From Aedes albopictus (lineage: Eukaryota; Arthropoda; Insecta; Diptera; Culicidae), in the NCBI RefSeq assembly GCF_035046485.1, contig NC_085137.1, positions 375,844,706-375,908,705 on the forward strand: a stretch of DNA of 64,000 nucleotides, written 5' to 3'. Position 1 is the stretch's first letter; every line of letters begins with the position of its first letter. Made by a program: the position numbers and the translations under genes. The notes under the pieces are model-generated. The model ran no database searches. It was given only the letters and a program-made list of their open reading frames with translations, and was not told the DNA's origin. This document shows positions 12,701 to 23,631 of the stretch, one piece after another.

Positions 12701-15700
12701 TTGACGAAACGAACTCAGCACCGCTAATAGAGGTGTTAGTAGGTCAGGACCTTTCAGCAGCCTTGAGTTGAGAGAAACCCCTTGCACCGTAGCTTTGGCG
12801 TCCCAGATGAGTCGAACCTTCTGCTTTCTCGGATGGTGAACCACTCCTAGGGGGAGAAACCACATTCGATTCCGATCTGCATTGTTGAGTTCGGTGTGCG
12901 TAGCTCTATGTGCGTAGCCTTTTCGCTCGTAGTCGTAGATCTGCTCACGGACGCGTTCTTCCAACGATGGCTCCTTCGCAAACTTCCGTTCCAGGCTTAT
13001 AACACGCCGCATCGCCATCTGATAACTGTCGGGAAAAGCTGGATTGTCCATTCGCCACAGAAGTCCTGTCTCGAATCTGTCTCCAACTCGTCGTGTAGTC
13101 TCCTTGAGTATTCTTTTCGCTCGTTTGTCTTCTTCCGAATCTATGTGTTCTATGTTATTTGAGATTCCGTCATTCTCCATGGTGAAGAAGTCTCGTAATT
13201 GCTCGCTCATCAGATGTTCTTCGCTGGAGGCCTCTGCCGTATGAAAGTTCACGACAGCGGTGTTATTGCCTCTTTCACCGGTGCACCCATAAACAGTCCA
13301 CCCTAGACGACACTTAGCTGCAATGGGATCGTTCGGTTCTCCCTCGCGAAGTTTCAACGGTGCGCCGAGGCGAAGGTTGTCCAGACCTATCAGAAGCTTC
13401 GGTTGAACGGTTTCATAGCTCTCCATCGGTAGACCTCTGAGGTGTGGGAAACGCTGTGTCAGTTCTCCGTAGTTCAATCGTTGGCTGGGTAAAAACATGC
13501 AGCTGACGGTCCTGGCGTGACGAAGATCAAACTTACTGGAGCCAATCTTCCCTGATATTTCCAAATCTACCTCCTGCGATTTGGACTCGTCCCTCTTCAT
13601 GTTGCCCGTCCACTGAAGAGTTAGAGCTTTGACGGGACCTTTCACACCTAATTGCTTCGCGATGTTGTCTTCCAGCAGGGTGATTTCTGACCCTTCGTCG
13701 ATAAAGGCGAACACTGAAACGCTTCTTCCTTCGTTATACAGGTTGACTGGTAGTATACGGAATAGTGCCTTCGGTGGCGACGAGTGGATAGATGAGAAGT
13801 TAACGTGATGAGTCGGCGAAGGTGAATGAAGCAAAGTATGGTGTTTCAGACGACATCCATCCACCGCACAGCCTTGCCATGACTTGCAAGGCCATTTCCC
13901 GTGACTGTTTAGGCAGGTTCTGCAAAGGCCCTTCTTTTGAATTGCCTTCCATCGCTCGTCAATATTCAGCTCTTTAAGCTGAGAGCAATCCGCCGCTCTG
14001 TGGCCTTCGCGAGTACAGATGCCACATGTTTTTGTCGGTTTTCGAGACTGTCCTGCTGGATTCGAAGACTTACTACTTGGACCATCACCTTGCGAATGTG
14101 CATGGATGCCGGCACTATCTCTCCCTTTTTGTTTTTCGTTCTTGTACGGCTTCTCCTGCATAGGAAGCTCGAAGCTCACCTCACTCGCCGCATTGACTTG
14201 TCTTTCCATAAAGAGCCCGAAAGTTTCCAAATTAGCCAGCGGTTGCTGACTCTTGAAGGTAGCCCACTCCATTTTCATGGAACCTGGAAGCTTGTCAACT
14301 AACTCCTGCATCATCATGGGATTGGAGAGATGTTGCTGCAACTGCGCCGCCCGGAGATGGTCGACGAAATTCCCGACTGCCAATCCAAATTCTATCACTG
14401 TTTCCAACTTGTCTTGCCTCGGTCCTGATGTACGCCGAACCTTTTCAAGGAGTGATTTGAGCAGCAGCTCCGGTCGCCCGTAGCGTATGCGAAGCGTCTC
14501 AATGGCGTGGGGTACGCTTTCTGGTAGCAGAAGTTTGCTACAAACTGACTCCTTTGCGTGTCCTGTGAGACACTGCTGCAGCCGAATTAGATTTTCAGCG
14601 TTCGAGTAGCCACAAGCAGTAGTAGACTGTTCATAGCTACTGATGAACATGGGCCAGTCAATTGGGTTGCCGTCGAATCGGGGCAACTGTTTCCCAACTA
14701 CCTGCCGTGCTGCGAGCTGCTGCGAGTGAAGAACGACGGGCTGTTCAGCTATGGTCACTTGCTGAGTTAGATCTTGCAAGGGCACGATGTCCTGTTGGCG
14801 TCGATGGGACTGCCAATCTTCTCGCAGATTCGAGTGACCGTGGTACTGAGGAGAGTTCACTGGGCAGCTTGACTCGGGAATCACTGCATAGTGTCGAAAT
14901 GGTTGTTCGATTATCACCGAAGGCCGCATCGCATCCGGCTGATTATGTCCGCCATACTGCTGCTCGGGCGGTGTGCCATGGGCAACCATGCCGTCTGATT
15001 GCTGCTGTATCAATGGACGGCCCGTTGGCTGCAGTGGAGGAGGCTGGCGTGATTGAACTGACTGTTGGGTTTGCTGCAATGACCGGCAAATGGGCTGGTA
15101 CATCTGCTGGTGCGTGGACTGGTTTGTCCGTTGTTTCAGTTGGAGTTGAGGCTGGGAACTCGCTACAAACTGCTGAAACGGCTGAACGATTATTTCGGAG
15201 CGAACTTGCTGCAGTCCTTGAGGCTGGCTTCTTTTCTGCAAATGATGATCCGCTTGCGTGAGCTGTACAACCCTGTGTTGCGATGGGGGTAGTTGGAATG
15301 CCAACGGGTCTTGGGGAGCCGTCGGGTGAAGGCCTGTATTTGCTTTCTGCTCCTCCACCATCTTTCCCAAAGATCTTCCGTCAGGATTTTGACCTGCTAG
15401 CCAGCTCTTCACTTTCTCTCGTGAATCAGGGATCGAGCACGAACTGCTGCCGCATCCGCTACCGGCCTCCGACATCCGTTTGATTAATTCATGCTTTTTC
15501 TCCACTGATTCCCTCCGGATACTTTGCTGCTTCGCCAACAACGTCCGTTTCTCTTCCAACTCTCGCTGGCGAAGTCTTCGTTGTTCTTCCATTAACTGCT
15601 TCTTCTCCTCGAGCTGGCGCTGTTCTTCTTCCCGTTCCCACCTTTTCAGCTCATCTTGTTCTTTCAGCTCCTGCTCCTTCATCGCCTTCTCTTCCTCGAT

Positions 15701-16168
15701 GAGCTTCATTTGGGCTTCCAGGGCAGCTGCGCGAGCACTGGATGTTTGGCTCGCCGGGATTGAGGGAACTTTCGAGCCCTTTCTCGAAGCTGATCTTCCG
15801 CCGGATTTGGCGGACCGATTGTCAGCTTTCAGCTGCTTCCCGCGCTTGGACTTATCTGCACTCACCTTAGTCATGCAATCCTTGCATACGTACTGCCGAT
15901 CCTTGACGGTTTCATCTACGCCTGCACACGTGAAGTGTTCCCACAGCTGGCACTTGTCGCAGGCAACCATCTGGGCATCGGCCGAGTCCGGACGTTTGCA
16001 AGTTTTGCAGCTCGACATCGTCGTATCGTGACCTCCAGTCATCGCGCCTATCCACGTACAAAAATTCTTATAGAAATGTACGGGTGCTTCCCAAAGTCTA
16101 TCAGCAAACCAGGTTTTATGGTGGTTAGCTATAAGCTGCAAAGTGGTTTTTATTATTAATTTGTTCAT
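9674..16168 (-). CDS. BEL/Pao gag-pol polyprotein
   Basis: Open frame of 2,164 codons. In order: a PHD-like zinc finger (residues ~54-98, CKTC...CDKC...H..C...CKDC), a Glu/Lys/Gln-rich coiled coil (~145-225), and a Gln-rich linker. Then a DUF1759-type gag core (~498-600, starting [11 protein letters not shown]), Cys/His knuckles (~710-776), and a retropepsin-like protease with DEGSE in place of the usual D(T/S)G (~825). The RT has YVDDY at ~1240, followed by RNase H (~1428, [11 protein letters not shown]) and an HHCC-type integrase zinc finger (~1743). The DDE integrase core has DYFGP ~1813, SDNG ~1875 and a Glu ~1920, and a DUF5641-like C-terminal domain ends the protein. Both frame ends lie inside LTRs: the first ATG (16168) is in the 5' LTR, and the stop is in the 3' LTR. 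Met43 (ATG ending 16042) and Met51 (16018), just outside the LTR, are likelier starts. Plus-strand frames across this span are shadows. Confidence 0.95.
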   Translation of the reverse strand: MNKLIIKTTLQLIANHHKTWFADRLWEAPVHFYKNFCTWIGAMTGGHDTTMSSCKTCKRPDSADAQMVACDKCQLWEHFTCAGVDETVKDRQYVCKDCMTKVSADKSKRGKQLKADNRSAKSGGRSASRKGSKVPSIPASQTSSARAAALEAQMKLIEEEKAMKEQELKEQDELKRWEREEEQRQLEEKKQLMEEQRRLRQRELEEKRTLLAKQQSIRRESVEKKHELIKRMSEAGSGCGSSSCSIPDSREKVKSWLAGQNPDGRSLGKMVEEQKANTGLHPTAPQDPLAFQLPPSQHRVVQLTQADHHLQKRSQPQGLQQVRSEIIVQPFQQFVASSQPQLQLKQRTNQSTHQQMYQPICRSLQQTQQSVQSRQPPPLQPTGRPLIQQQSDGMVAHGTPPEQQYGGHNQPDAMRPSVIIEQPFRHYAVIPESSCPVNSPQYHGHSNLREDWQSHRRQQDIVPLQDLTQQVTIAEQPVVLHSQQLAARQVVGKQLPRFDGNPIDWPMFISSYEQSTTACGYSNAENLIRLQQCLTGHAKESVCSKLLLPESVPHAIETLRIRYGRPELLLKSLLEKVRRTSGPRQDKLETVIEFGLAVGNFVDHLRAAQLQQHLSNPMMMQELVDKLPGSMKMEWATFKSQQPLANLETFGLFMERQVNAASEVSFELPMQEKPYKNEKQKGRDSAGIHAHSQGDGPSSKSSNPAGQSRKPTKTCGICTREGHRAADCSQLKELNIDERWKAIQKKGLCRTCLNSHGKWPCKSWQGCAVDGCRLKHHTLLHSPSPTHHVNFSSIHSSPPKALFRILPVNLYNEGRSVSVFAFIDEGSEITLLEDNIAKQLGVKGPVKALTLQWTGNMKRDESKSQEVDLEISGKIGSSKFDLRHARTVSCMFLPSQRLNYGELTQRFPHLRGLPMESYETVQPKLLIGLDNLRLGAPLKLREGEPNDPIAAKCRLGWTVYGCTGERGNNTAVVNFHTAEASSEEHLMSEQLRDFFTMENDGISNNIEHIDSEEDKRAKRILKETTRRVGDRFETGLLWRMDNPAFPDSYQMAMRRVISLERKFAKEPSLEERVREQIYDYERKGYAHRATHTELNNADRNRMWFLPLGVVHHPRKQKVRLIWDAKATVQGVSLNSRLLKGPDLLTPLLAVLSSFRQFPVAVAGDIREMFHQIQIREQDRLSQCFLWRDHPTEEAQIYVMDVATFGSTCSPVCAQFVKNLNAEEFSERYPRAATAITKHHYVDDYLDSFQTVQEAVEVVNEVKHVHSRGGFELRNFLSNSAEVLTAIGAESGDTVKELALDRGENTESVLGMKWMPNLDCFTYTVNLREDLRFVLDDEHIPTKREILKVVMSLFDPLGLISFFLIPGKVIIQGIWASGLGWDDPISEPFVQQCRQWVDCFDQLDKLRIPRCYFSAPFASRKSRLEIHVFVDASESAYCCVVYFRLLSEIGIQVALVGSKSKVAPLKTLSIPRLELKAAVLGVQYLQSVMSNHELPVAKRYLWTDSTTVLAWILSDHRRFQKFVAVRVGEILSLSDPYDWRWVPTKVNVADKATKWGKGPDFQTQNLWFCGPAFLRLNEEHWPERRQNVSTQEELRPVHTHWPVVPFIDASRFSRYEKMQRVMAYVLRFVDNLHRKQSGATLQFGMLNQGELKRAEETLWKVAQADSFPEEVKLLSTTMGSPDIRHACVSKSSPIYKVWPYLDDLGILRMRSRIGAATFAPVEAKYPAVLPRQHPITKLITDWYHRRFRHANRETVVNEIRQRFEIAKLRSLVEKVSKECAFCRVKKTRPEPPPMAPLPPARLQAFVRAFTYVGVDYFGPVHVKVGRSQVKRWVAVFTCLTVRAVHLELVHSLSTESCIMAVRRFVARRGPPAEIYSDNGTCFQGASRDLKQTNEVLASTFTSAQTKWLFIPPAAPHMGGSWERLVRSVKVAIEAVADAPRKPDDETLETILVEAEFIINSRPLTYIPLESADQESLTPNHFLLGNSSGLKIPPSTPTPQQGALRSSWKLAQSITDDFWRRWVKEYAPTIARRTKSFAEVRDLKVGDLVLIIGGTARNQWIRGRVEKTVPGRDGRVRQALVRTASGVFRRPAVKLALLDIVGSSEPDSSQHSGSTEEPRLHPGSRVGGCYDEDPHRSFIVADEAITCGPSKNNATNCCTLPRGRSQ
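9791..9801 (-). promoter_or_regulatory. Polypurine tract
   Basis: In element orientation GGGTGGGGGGA lies directly before the 3' LTR. This is the expected place and composition for the plus-strand primer of an LTR retrotransposon. It lies inside the coding frame. Confidence 0.75.
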
Positions 16169-16818
16169 AGTTTCTTAAGTTTTTAAAACTCACAATTTTT
16201 GGTGGAACACCTTTCGTTTTGGATCACGGCACCAAACTTTCGGACCACTCTGTACTATCGGCTGCATAAAATCGACTCATTGAAATTCTGAACACATGAA
16301 CAACGATCTTAATGATACTTACAGCTCTTGACGATTGATCTTGAAACGCTAGTTAGATTCAATTTGCATGTGGTAGCACTTAGGCCTAAATATAAGATTA
16401 CTTTGTAATTATATCGTACTAAATAGTTATTTCAGCGTATTTACCTTGCTATTACAATTTGATATACACGAGTTCAATTCAATACTCAATTCTTCTATTT
16501 TTAAGAGTAACGCAAATTTAGCCTAAGTTTTAACGTAGTTTAGATAGAATATTAAGCTTTTCTATAGGGTTTGTTGATTAATTTTAACAGTTTAACGGAA
16601 CTATTTTAGAAAGCTGTCTTAATTGCCTTGTGGATGACTTTCACTTTTTTCTCCCTTACATAATAGTCGCGGTCTTCTGTTTTTATCTGGTCATCCGTTG
16701 GTCATTGTGATCTTCCGCGTGGTAGTGTGCAGCAGTTGGTGGCATTGTTCTTTGATGGACCACACGTAATTGCCTCATCGGCCACAATGAAGCTGCGGTG
16801 GGGATCCTCATCGTAACA
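16077..16818 (-). repeat. BEL 5' LTR
   Basis: This is the partner of 9049-9790 and is followed on the plus strand by the TCATG duplication at 16819-16823. It should hold promoter and polyadenylation signals, though I could not place R and U5. It overlaps the first 30 codons of the longest polyprotein frame. Confidence 0.95.
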
Positions 16819-16823
16819 TCATG
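16819..16823. other. Target-site duplication of BEL element, right copy
   Basis: TCATG, identical to 9044-9048, with the flanking tandem repeat resuming immediately afterwards (ATTTCGAGAG...). Confidence 0.9.
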
Positions 16824-16938
16824 ATTTCGAGAGAATGGGGCAGAAAAAATGACTGAAGCGCGTAACAACTGATATGGCCGCTCCGGAACACCTGTAACAG
16901 GTTCTGCGGGGGGCTCTCAAACACAATGACACACGAAA
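16824..16938. repeat. Tandem repeat, right part
   Basis: Continuation of the 8640-9048 array after the BEL insertion, including another unit core near 16880. It stops at the target duplication of the Penelope array. Confidence 0.55.
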
Positions 16939-16950
16939 TATCCACTTTTA
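16939..16950. other. Target-site duplication of Penelope array, left copy
   Basis: TATCCACTTTTA, repeated exactly at 29671-29682 on the far side of the Penelope palindrome. The first two bases may also belong to the element end on the right side, so the duplication is 10-12 bp. Confidence 0.8.
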
Positions 16951-16984
16951 ACGGAAGGATTGCTTAACGACTGGATATTGTAGC
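16951..16984 (-). repeat. 34-nt terminal extension of Penelope element
   Basis: The left array end carries 34 nt (ACGGAAGGATTG...TTGTAGC) before the 'tagagaaacg' that is the last sequence of the right end. The same 34 nt occur at the internal joints near 20098 and 24110-24144. Penelope elements are known to carry an extension of about this length at only one end; the match to that description is from recollection. Confidence 0.6.
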
Positions 16985-17464
16985 TAGAGAAACGTTATGT
17001 TTTCCGGCCTTGGCAGTCTTTCAGAGCAGCAAGAACAATATTGCTTCAATTTCCGACGGTTTCGGTAATGTATTTTACCATTTTCAAGGAATCTATAAGA
17101 ATGATCGAATAATTTCTCATTACCTTTTTTGGCCCACCCTGTTACTTACAGAAGTTTTGTTCTCTTGTACGGAACGGTAGTGCTCTACATTTGATTGTCC
17201 ATTCAATTTGAAATGGCGCTCGCTTCGGCTATGAATATAGTGTGATATTACTATCTTACATTTTTAGTTACATTTGTCTACTCACTGCATGTGTGGCGAT
17301 ATTTTTGCAAGACACTGTATCGCGGGTGGCTTTTGCTATAAAAAGCCTGTCGTTTGGAGCTTAACTATTTGTTATAATCGCACAGTTTTCGCCTACGCTT
17401 TTAGTCGTGACAGCTTCTTGGCTGTCCGTGCTTGCTACTAGTGTCTTGTAGTGTGTGTAGTACA

Positions 17465-20089
17465 TCATCTAGAATGTTGTTGTTGTGGTGTGAGTGTGTT
17501 CTGATTCATTCGTGTTTGTGTATCATTTCGTTTTCGTGTTTTGTTGACATTCCTTACTTCGTGTAATATCCCTGCGTAAATCGCATGTAGCCCTTCTGTG
17601 TCTGTCCTTCTATTTATACAATTCGTGTTGTTGACAATATGACACATCTCTAGAAATTGGAGTGTGTTTGTGTTTTCATTCTTGTCTAGTATTTTCGTTC
17701 TGTCTAGATCGAATCTATGTTGTTTTGTGATGCTGTGGTGCATCAGAGCCGTTTTTTCCCCGAGAGCAATCATTTCTTGGTCCTCTACGTCGATTCCTCG
17801 TTCCAGCAGTTTGTCCATCGTGTTGTAGTGTGTTTGATGACCATGTATTCTTGTTTTTAGGCGATTGGTTGTCATCCCAACGTACATAGCTTCGCAGTGG
17901 CAACAAGGAATGGCATAGATGACGTTTGTTTGCTGCTCAGGTGGGACTGGATCCTTTACCTTCGTGAAATAGTCCCTTGCTGATCGGACGTTGTACTTTG
18001 CGAGTCGTATGTTATTATAATCTCGCTGCAAGACCCTGTCAATCTTGTTTGACAAGTGAGGTATGAATGGAATGCGACGGTAGGTATATTCCAGGATTTC
18101 TTGCTGATTTTCGTCGTTGGATCGCTCATTCATCCTGTTGGCGATTCGGTGCCTTAGCGGTTTCGGGTAATCGTTTAGCTTGAGTTGTTCATCAACAATC
18201 TGCATTTTTGCTTGTTGATCCAGGTTCGTGGTTAGTTGATTTACTCGTCTAGCGAAGTTTATTGCCATATTCAGCTTTTGACCGAGTGGGTGATATGAAT
18301 GGAAGTTAAGAAAACGTCCACTAGCGATGGGTTTTTGGTACCATTGGGTGGCAATCTTCTGGTTGTCCTGCCTGATGAGGAGCATATCCAGGAATGGCAA
18401 TTTGTTATCCACCTCCAGTTCGTACGTGAACTGGATGTGGATGTCATAGCTGTTGAATGTTTCCATGACATGGTCTAGTTGGTGGAGAGGGATTGCCGTT
18501 ACTAGATCGTCTACGAATTTTCGTAGGAATGGTAGGGGGATTTTGAGCATTCGAACAACCGTGTCCAGCAATGTTTCCATTACCCAATCCGCGATTGCTG
18601 GAGATAGGGGATTGCCCATAGCCGTACCGAATATTTGTTGGTAATGTTGACCATCGAAGCGGAAGTAGCTCGCGTCGATACAAAACTCGACTATTTCTAG
18701 AAATAGGTCCAAACATATGTTTGTGTTTGGCCTAATTTCGTCCCACCTCATTATGATACTGTTGATTGCCAGCGATTTTGGTATCGAGGTGAATAGCGAT
18801 TTTACATCCAACGAAACAAGTACGTGATCCCCGGGTAGAGTTATGTTGTTTATGAACTGGCAGAATGAAAAGGAGTCCTTGATGTTGTATTTGCTTACCA
18901 GGGATTGCTGCATGACTTGTCCGATGAACTTTGACAGGTTGTATGACGGAGCTGTGACATTGGGTACAACGGGTCTCAGCGGTAATCCAGGTTTGTGTGC
19001 CTTGGGTTGTCCGTAGATCCTTGGACACACTGCATTGTACTTGGTGAGCATCCTTGCTGTTTTATCGTCGATGATCTTGAGGTTTTTGAGCCGTCGCACC
19101 AGGTTGTTGTTCTGTCTCTCGTATCTCGATGTGGGGTCACGTGGTATCGGCACGTACGTTGTTTGATCCTGAAGAAGTTCCATCATCTTGTTCTTGTAGT
19201 CTTCTGCTTCTATAAGAACTGTCTTGTTGCCTTTGTCCGACTTTACGACGAAGACGTTTGGGTTTTCTTTCAAAAACCTTCGAGTTATAGCCTGCGCGTT
19301 TTCACAGAACTTCGAAACGGGATCGACTGGACCGGGACGGTTGCGACTGCCGTGGATGTAGTTTGTTACCACGTTGGCTATCGCACATCGGTTACGATCT
19401 TGAACTGCAACATCTGGATTGGTCTTGATAATCTGTTCTACATCGGCCAACAGATGGTAGAACGGGACACTGTCCGCCGTGGTGATCGGCAAAGCAAACT
19501 TTGGGCCTAGGCTGAGTAACACTTCTGTTTCGGGAGGTACTGCCACCTGGGTGCCGTTGTGGATGGCCTTCGAGTTGATCGTCGGTAGCTCCTCGTTCGC
19601 TGCTGGCTGCAGGTTACGGGTTATGATGCTTCGAAATTTACGCTTGGTTCTGTTAGTTCTCGCCTGGACATTCATTTCGTTGAAACGCTCTTGGCTTTCG
19701 AAGAAGCTCGCCTTGATCGGACCCGGGATGTCCGATGACCGGATGCTCGCTGTTAGTGAGGCCAGTTTTGATTGCAGGGTTCGGATTTTGTAGAACGTAT
19801 GTTTGATCTCGATGTTTAGTATGGACTTCATGAACTTCCTAATGCACTTCTGTACCATATTTGGGAACGGGCCATTTTCCTCCAATAGTGGGTACGTAAA
19901 TCGGAAATTATTCGAAAAGTGTGCCGGGAATACTCCTCTTCTTCGACACCTGATCAGGAATGCTTTTCTACTGATCATGTTCCCGATTTTTCGGGTGTTG
20001 TTAGCGTAGTCTTTTAACATGTTTTTAGCATTTGCACCGTAATTGTTTCCAATTTCGTCATAGAAGGAAGCGCCGGAGACGGTGGCCAT
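17465..20089 (-). CDS. Penelope-like RT/GIY-YIG polyprotein, full copy 1
   Basis: Intact frame of 874 codons from the ATG at 20089 (a TTG three codons upstream is in frame but an unlikely start). The N-terminal ~300 residues are basic and of unknown fold. The reverse transcriptase shows motif A VSLDVKSLFTSIP (~424-436), motif B GTAMGNPLSPAIADW, motif C KFVDDL (~523-528) and LPFLDMLL. The C-terminal domain has the Penelope-type GIY-YIG endonuclease, with IYAIPCCHC (~724) and MYVGMTTNRLKTRIHGHQ (~735), including the paired cysteines and histidines typical of this class. The protein is identical to that of the plus-strand full copy. Plus-strand frames opposite it, including one of 171 residues, are shadows. 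Confidence 0.93.
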   Translation of the reverse strand: MATVSGASFYDEIGNNYGANAKNMLKDYANNTRKIGNMISRKAFLIRCRRRGVFPAHFSNNFRFTYPLLEENGPFPNMVQKCIRKFMKSILNIEIKHTFYKIRTLQSKLASLTASIRSSDIPGPIKASFFESQERFNEMNVQARTNRTKRKFRSIITRNLQPAANEELPTINSKAIHNGTQVAVPPETEVLLSLGPKFALPITTADSVPFYHLLADVEQIIKTNPDVAVQDRNRCAIANVVTNYIHGSRNRPGPVDPVSKFCENAQAITRRFLKENPNVFVVKSDKGNKTVLIEAEDYKNKMMELLQDQTTYVPIPRDPTSRYERQNNNLVRRLKNLKIIDDKTARMLTKYNAVCPRIYGQPKAHKPGLPLRPVVPNVTAPSYNLSKFIGQVMQQSLVSKYNIKDSFSFCQFINNITLPGDHVLVSLDVKSLFTSIPKSLAINSIIMRWDEIRPNTNICLDLFLEIVEFCIDASYFRFDGQHYQQIFGTAMGNPLSPAIADWVMETLLDTVVRMLKIPLPFLRKFVDDLVTAIPLHQLDHVMETFNSYDIHIQFTYELEVDNKLPFLDMLLIRQDNQKIATQWYQKPIASGRFLNFHSYHPLGQKLNMAINFARRVNQLTTNLDQQAKMQIVDEQLKLNDYPKPLRHRIANRMNERSNDENQQEILEYTYRRIPFIPHLSNKIDRVLQRDYNNIRLAKYNVRSARDYFTKVKDPVPPEQQTNVIYAIPCCHCEAMYVGMTTNRLKTRIHGHQTHYNTMDKLLERGIDVEDQEMIALGEKTALMHHSITKQHRFDLDRTKILDKNENTNTLQFLEMCHIVNNTNCINRRTDTEGLHAIYAGILHEVRNVNKTRKRNDTQTRMNQNTLTPQQQHSR

Positions 20090-20611
20090 TGTATTCAACG
20101 GAAGGATTGCTTAACGACTGGATATTGTAGCTAGAGAAACGTTATGTTTTCCGGCCTTGGCAGTCTTTCAGAGCAGCAAGAACAATATTGCTTCAATTTC
20201 CGACGGTTTCGGTAATGTATTTTACCATTTTCAAGGAATCTATAAGAATGATCGAATAATTTCTCATTACCTTTTTTGGCCCACCCTGTTACTTACAGAA
20301 GTTTTGTTCTCTTGTACGGAACGGTAGTGCTCTACATTTGATTGTCCATTCAATTTGAAATGGCGCTCGCTTCGGCTATGAATATAGTGTGATATTACTA
20401 TCTTACATTTTTAGTTACATTTGTCTACTCACTGCATGTGTGGCGATATTTTTGCAAGACACTGTATCGCGGGTGGCTTTTGCTATAAAAAGCCTGTCGT
20501 TTGGAGCTTAACTATTTGTTATAATCGCACAGTTTTCGCCTACGCTTTTAGTCGTGACAGCTTCTTGGCTGTCCGTGCTTGCTACTAGTGTCTTGTAGTG
20601 TGTGTAGTACA

Positions 20612-22131
20612 TCATCTAGAATGTTGTTGTTGTGGTGTGAGTGTGTTCTGATTCATTCGTGTTTGTGTATCATTTCGTTTTCGTGTTTTGTTGACATTCC
20701 TTACTTCGTGTAATATCCCTGCGTAAATCGCATGTAGCCCTTCTGTGTCTGTCCTTCTATTTATACAATTCGTGTTGTTGACAATATGACACATCTCTAG
20801 AAATTGGAGTGTGTTTGTGTTTTCATTCTTGTCTAGTATTTTCGTTCTGTCTAGATCGAATCTATGTTGTTTTGTGATGCTGTGGTGCATCAGAGCCGTT
20901 TTTTCCCCGAGAGCAATCATTTCTTGGTCCTCTACGTCGATTCCTCGTTCCAGCAGTTTGTCCATCGTGTTGTAGTGTGTTTGATGACCATGTATTCTTG
21001 TTTTTAGGCGATTGGTTGTCATCCCAACGTACATAGCTTCGCAGTGGCAACAAGGAATGGCATAGATGACGTTTGTTTGCTGCTCAGGTGGGACTGGATC
21101 CTTTACCTTCGTGAAATAGTCCCTTGCTGATCGGACGTTGTACTTTGCGAGTCGTATGTTATTATAATCTCGCTGCAAGACCCTGTCAATCTTGTTTGAC
21201 AAGTGAGGTATGAATGGAATGCGACGGTAGGTATATTCCAGGATTTCTTGCTGATTTTCGTCGTTGGATCGCTCATTCATCCTGTTGGCGATTCGGTGCC
21301 TTAGCGGTTTCGGGTAATCGTTTAGCTTGAGTTGTTCATCAACAATCTGCATTTTTGCTTGTTGATCCAGGTTCGTGGTTAGTTGATTTACCCGTCTAGC
21401 GAAGTTTATTGCCATATTCAGCTTTTGACCGAGTGGGTGATATGAATGGAAGTTAAGAAAACGTCCACTAGCGATGGGTTTTTGGTACCATTGGGTGGCA
21501 ATCTTCTGGTTGTCCTGCCTGATGAGGAGCATATCCAGGAATGGCAATTTGTTATCCACCTCCAGTTCGTACGTGAACTGGATGTGGATGTCATAGCTGT
21601 TGAATGTTTCCATGACATGGTCTAGTTGGTGGAGAGGGATTGCCGTTACTAGATCGTCTACGAATTTTCGTAGGAATGGTAGGGGGATTTTGAGCATTCG
21701 AACAACCGTGTCCAGCAATGTTTCCATTACCCAATCCGCGATTGCTGGAGATAGGGGATTGCCCATAGCCGTACCGAATATTTGTTGGTAATGTTGACCA
21801 TCGAAGCGGAAGTAGCTCGCGTCGATACAAAACTCGACTATTTCTAGAAATAGGTCCAAACATATGTTTGTGTTTGGCCTAATTTCGTCCCACCTCATTA
21901 TGATACTGTTGATTGCCAGCGATTTTGGTATCGAGGTGAATAGCGATTTTACATCCAACGAAACAAGTACGTGATCCCCGGGTAGAGTTATGTTGTTTAT
22001 GAACTGGCAGAATGAAAAGGAGTCCTTGATGTTGTATTTGCTTACCAGGGATTGCTGCATGACTTGTCCGATGAACTTTGACAGGTTGTATGACGGAGCT
22101 GTGACATTGGGTACAACGGGTCTCAGCGGTA
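20612..22131 (-). pseudogene. 5'-truncated Penelope-like ORF, minus copy
   Basis: The same 3' portion of the Penelope frame, cut at 22131 within 'PLRPVVPN', so it lacks the N-terminal ~390 residues. From its first internal Met (22060) it keeps 482 residues with all RT motifs from motif A onwards and the GIY-YIG domain, without a stop. It sits directly upstream of full copy 1 and is probably the pseudo-LTR providing its promoter. The residues from the cut to 22060 stay in frame. Confidence 0.85.
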
Positions 22132-22162
22132 GCCAATGTCACAGCTCCGTCATACAACCTGT
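22081..22162. repeat. Centre of the Penelope palindrome
   Basis: The left arm ends at 22110 and the right arm begins at 22133. The 22 bases between (GTACAACGGGTCTCAGCGGT, then AG) continue only the left, minus-strand copy, so that copy is 21-22 bp longer than its mirror partner. The centre is thus asymmetric, as expected when two independently truncated copies are joined. Confidence 0.85.
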
Positions 22163-23631
22163 CAAAGTTCATCGGACAAGTCATGCAGCAATCCCTGGTA
22201 AGCAAATACAACATCAAGGACTCCTTTTCATTCTGCCAGTTCATAAACAACATAACTCTACCCGGGGATCACGTACTTGTTTCGTTGGATGTAAAATCGC
22301 TATTCACCTCGATACCAAAATCGCTGGCAATCAACAGTATCATAATGAGGTGGGACGAAATTAGGCCAAACACAAACATATGTTTGGACCTATTTCTAGA
22401 AATAGTCGAGTTTTGTATCGACGCGAGCTACTTCCGCTTCGATGGTCAACATTACCAACAAATATTCGGTACGGCTATGGGCAATCCCCTATCTCCAGCA
22501 ATCGCGGATTGGGTAATGGAAACATTGCTGGACACGGTTGTTCGAATGCTCAAAATCCCCCTACCATTCCTACGAAAATTCGTAGACGATCTAGTAACGG
22601 CAATCCCTCTCCACCAACTAGACCATGTCATGGAAACATTCAACAGCTATGACATCCACATCCAGTTCACGTACGAACTGGAGGTGGATAACAAATTGCC
22701 ATTCCTGGATATGCTCCTCATCAGGCAGGACAACCAGAAGATTGCCACCCAATGGTACCAAAAACCCATCGCTAGTGGACGTTTTCTTAACTTCCATTCA
22801 TATCACCCACTCGGTCAAAAGCTGAATATGGCAATAAACTTCGCTAGACGGGTAAATCAACTAACCACGAACCTGGATCAACAAGCAAAAATGCAGATTG
22901 TTGATGAACAACTCAAGCTAAACGATTACCCGAAACCGCTAAGGCACCGAATCGCCAACAGGATGAATGAGCGATCCAACGACGAAAATCAGCAAGAAAT
23001 CCTGGAATATACCTACCGTCGCATTCCATTCATACCTCACTTGTCAAACAAGATTGACAGGGTCTTGCAGCGAAATTATAATAACATACGACTCGCAAAG
23101 TACAACGTCCGATCAGCAAGGGACTATTTCACGAAGGTAAAGGATCCAGTCCCACCTGAGCAGCAAACAAACGTCATCTATGCCATTCCTTGTTGCCACT
23201 GCGAAGCTATGTACGTTGGGATGACAACCAATCGCCAAAAAACAAGAATACATGGTCATCAAACACACTACAACACGATGGACAAACTGCTGGAACGAGG
23301 AATCGACGTAGAGGACCAAGAAATGATTGCTCTCGGGGAAAAAACGGCTCTGATGCACCACAGCATCACAAAACAACATAGATTCGATCTAGACAGAACG
23401 AAAATACTAGACAAGAATGAAAACACAAACACACTCCAATTTCTAGAGATGTGTCATATTGTCAACAACACGAATTGTATAAATAGAAGGACAGACACAG
23501 AAGGGCTACATGCGATTTACGCAGGGATATTACACGAAGTAAGGAATGTCAACAAAACACGAAAACGAAATGATACACAAACACGAATGAATCAGAACAC
23601 ACTCACACCACAACAACAACATTCTAGATGA
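22133..23631 (+). pseudogene. 5'-truncated Penelope-like ORF, plus copy
   Basis: Mirror copy of 20612-22131, beginning in 'NVTAPSYN' and open from the Met at 22183 for 482 residues. It carries two coding changes absent from the other three copies: Asp to Asn (codon around 23074, in QRNYNN) and Leu to Gln (around 23237, TNRQKT, inside the GIY-YIG domain). It lies directly upstream of full copy 2. Confidence 0.85.

Larger units (their letters stand above)
9049..16818 (-). mobile_element. Complete BEL/Pao LTR retrotransposon
   Basis: A 7,770-bp element on the minus strand, bounded by two 742-bp LTRs and a TCATG duplication. In element orientation the order is 5' LTR (16077-16818), a single gag-pol frame, a purine-rich tract and the 3' LTR (9049-9790). 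I aligned the LTRs by eye and saw two substitutions only (an A/G in 'atttcAacg' and a T/C in 'agtttaTgg'), so the insertion is recent. It interrupts an older tandem repeat. The frame has no stop or frameshift, so the copy may be competent to move. The sequence after the 5' LTR did not suggest a specific tRNA primer. Confidence 0.95.

Noticed and set aside
16043..16076. tRNA primer-binding site after the BEL 5' LTR
   Set aside because: The sequence after the LTR in element orientation (TTTCTATAAGAATTTTTG) did not match a tRNA 3' end I could recall.
9941..16159. Many plus-strand frames of 60-199 residues opposite the BEL polyprotein
   Set aside because: They are antisense shadows of a well-supported minus-strand frame, with no recognisable domains.
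18995..19510. 171-residue frame antisense to the Penelope ORF (mirrored at 24733-25248)
   Set aside because: It exists in both mirror copies only because the sense frame does; no domain, and the sense frame is clearly real.
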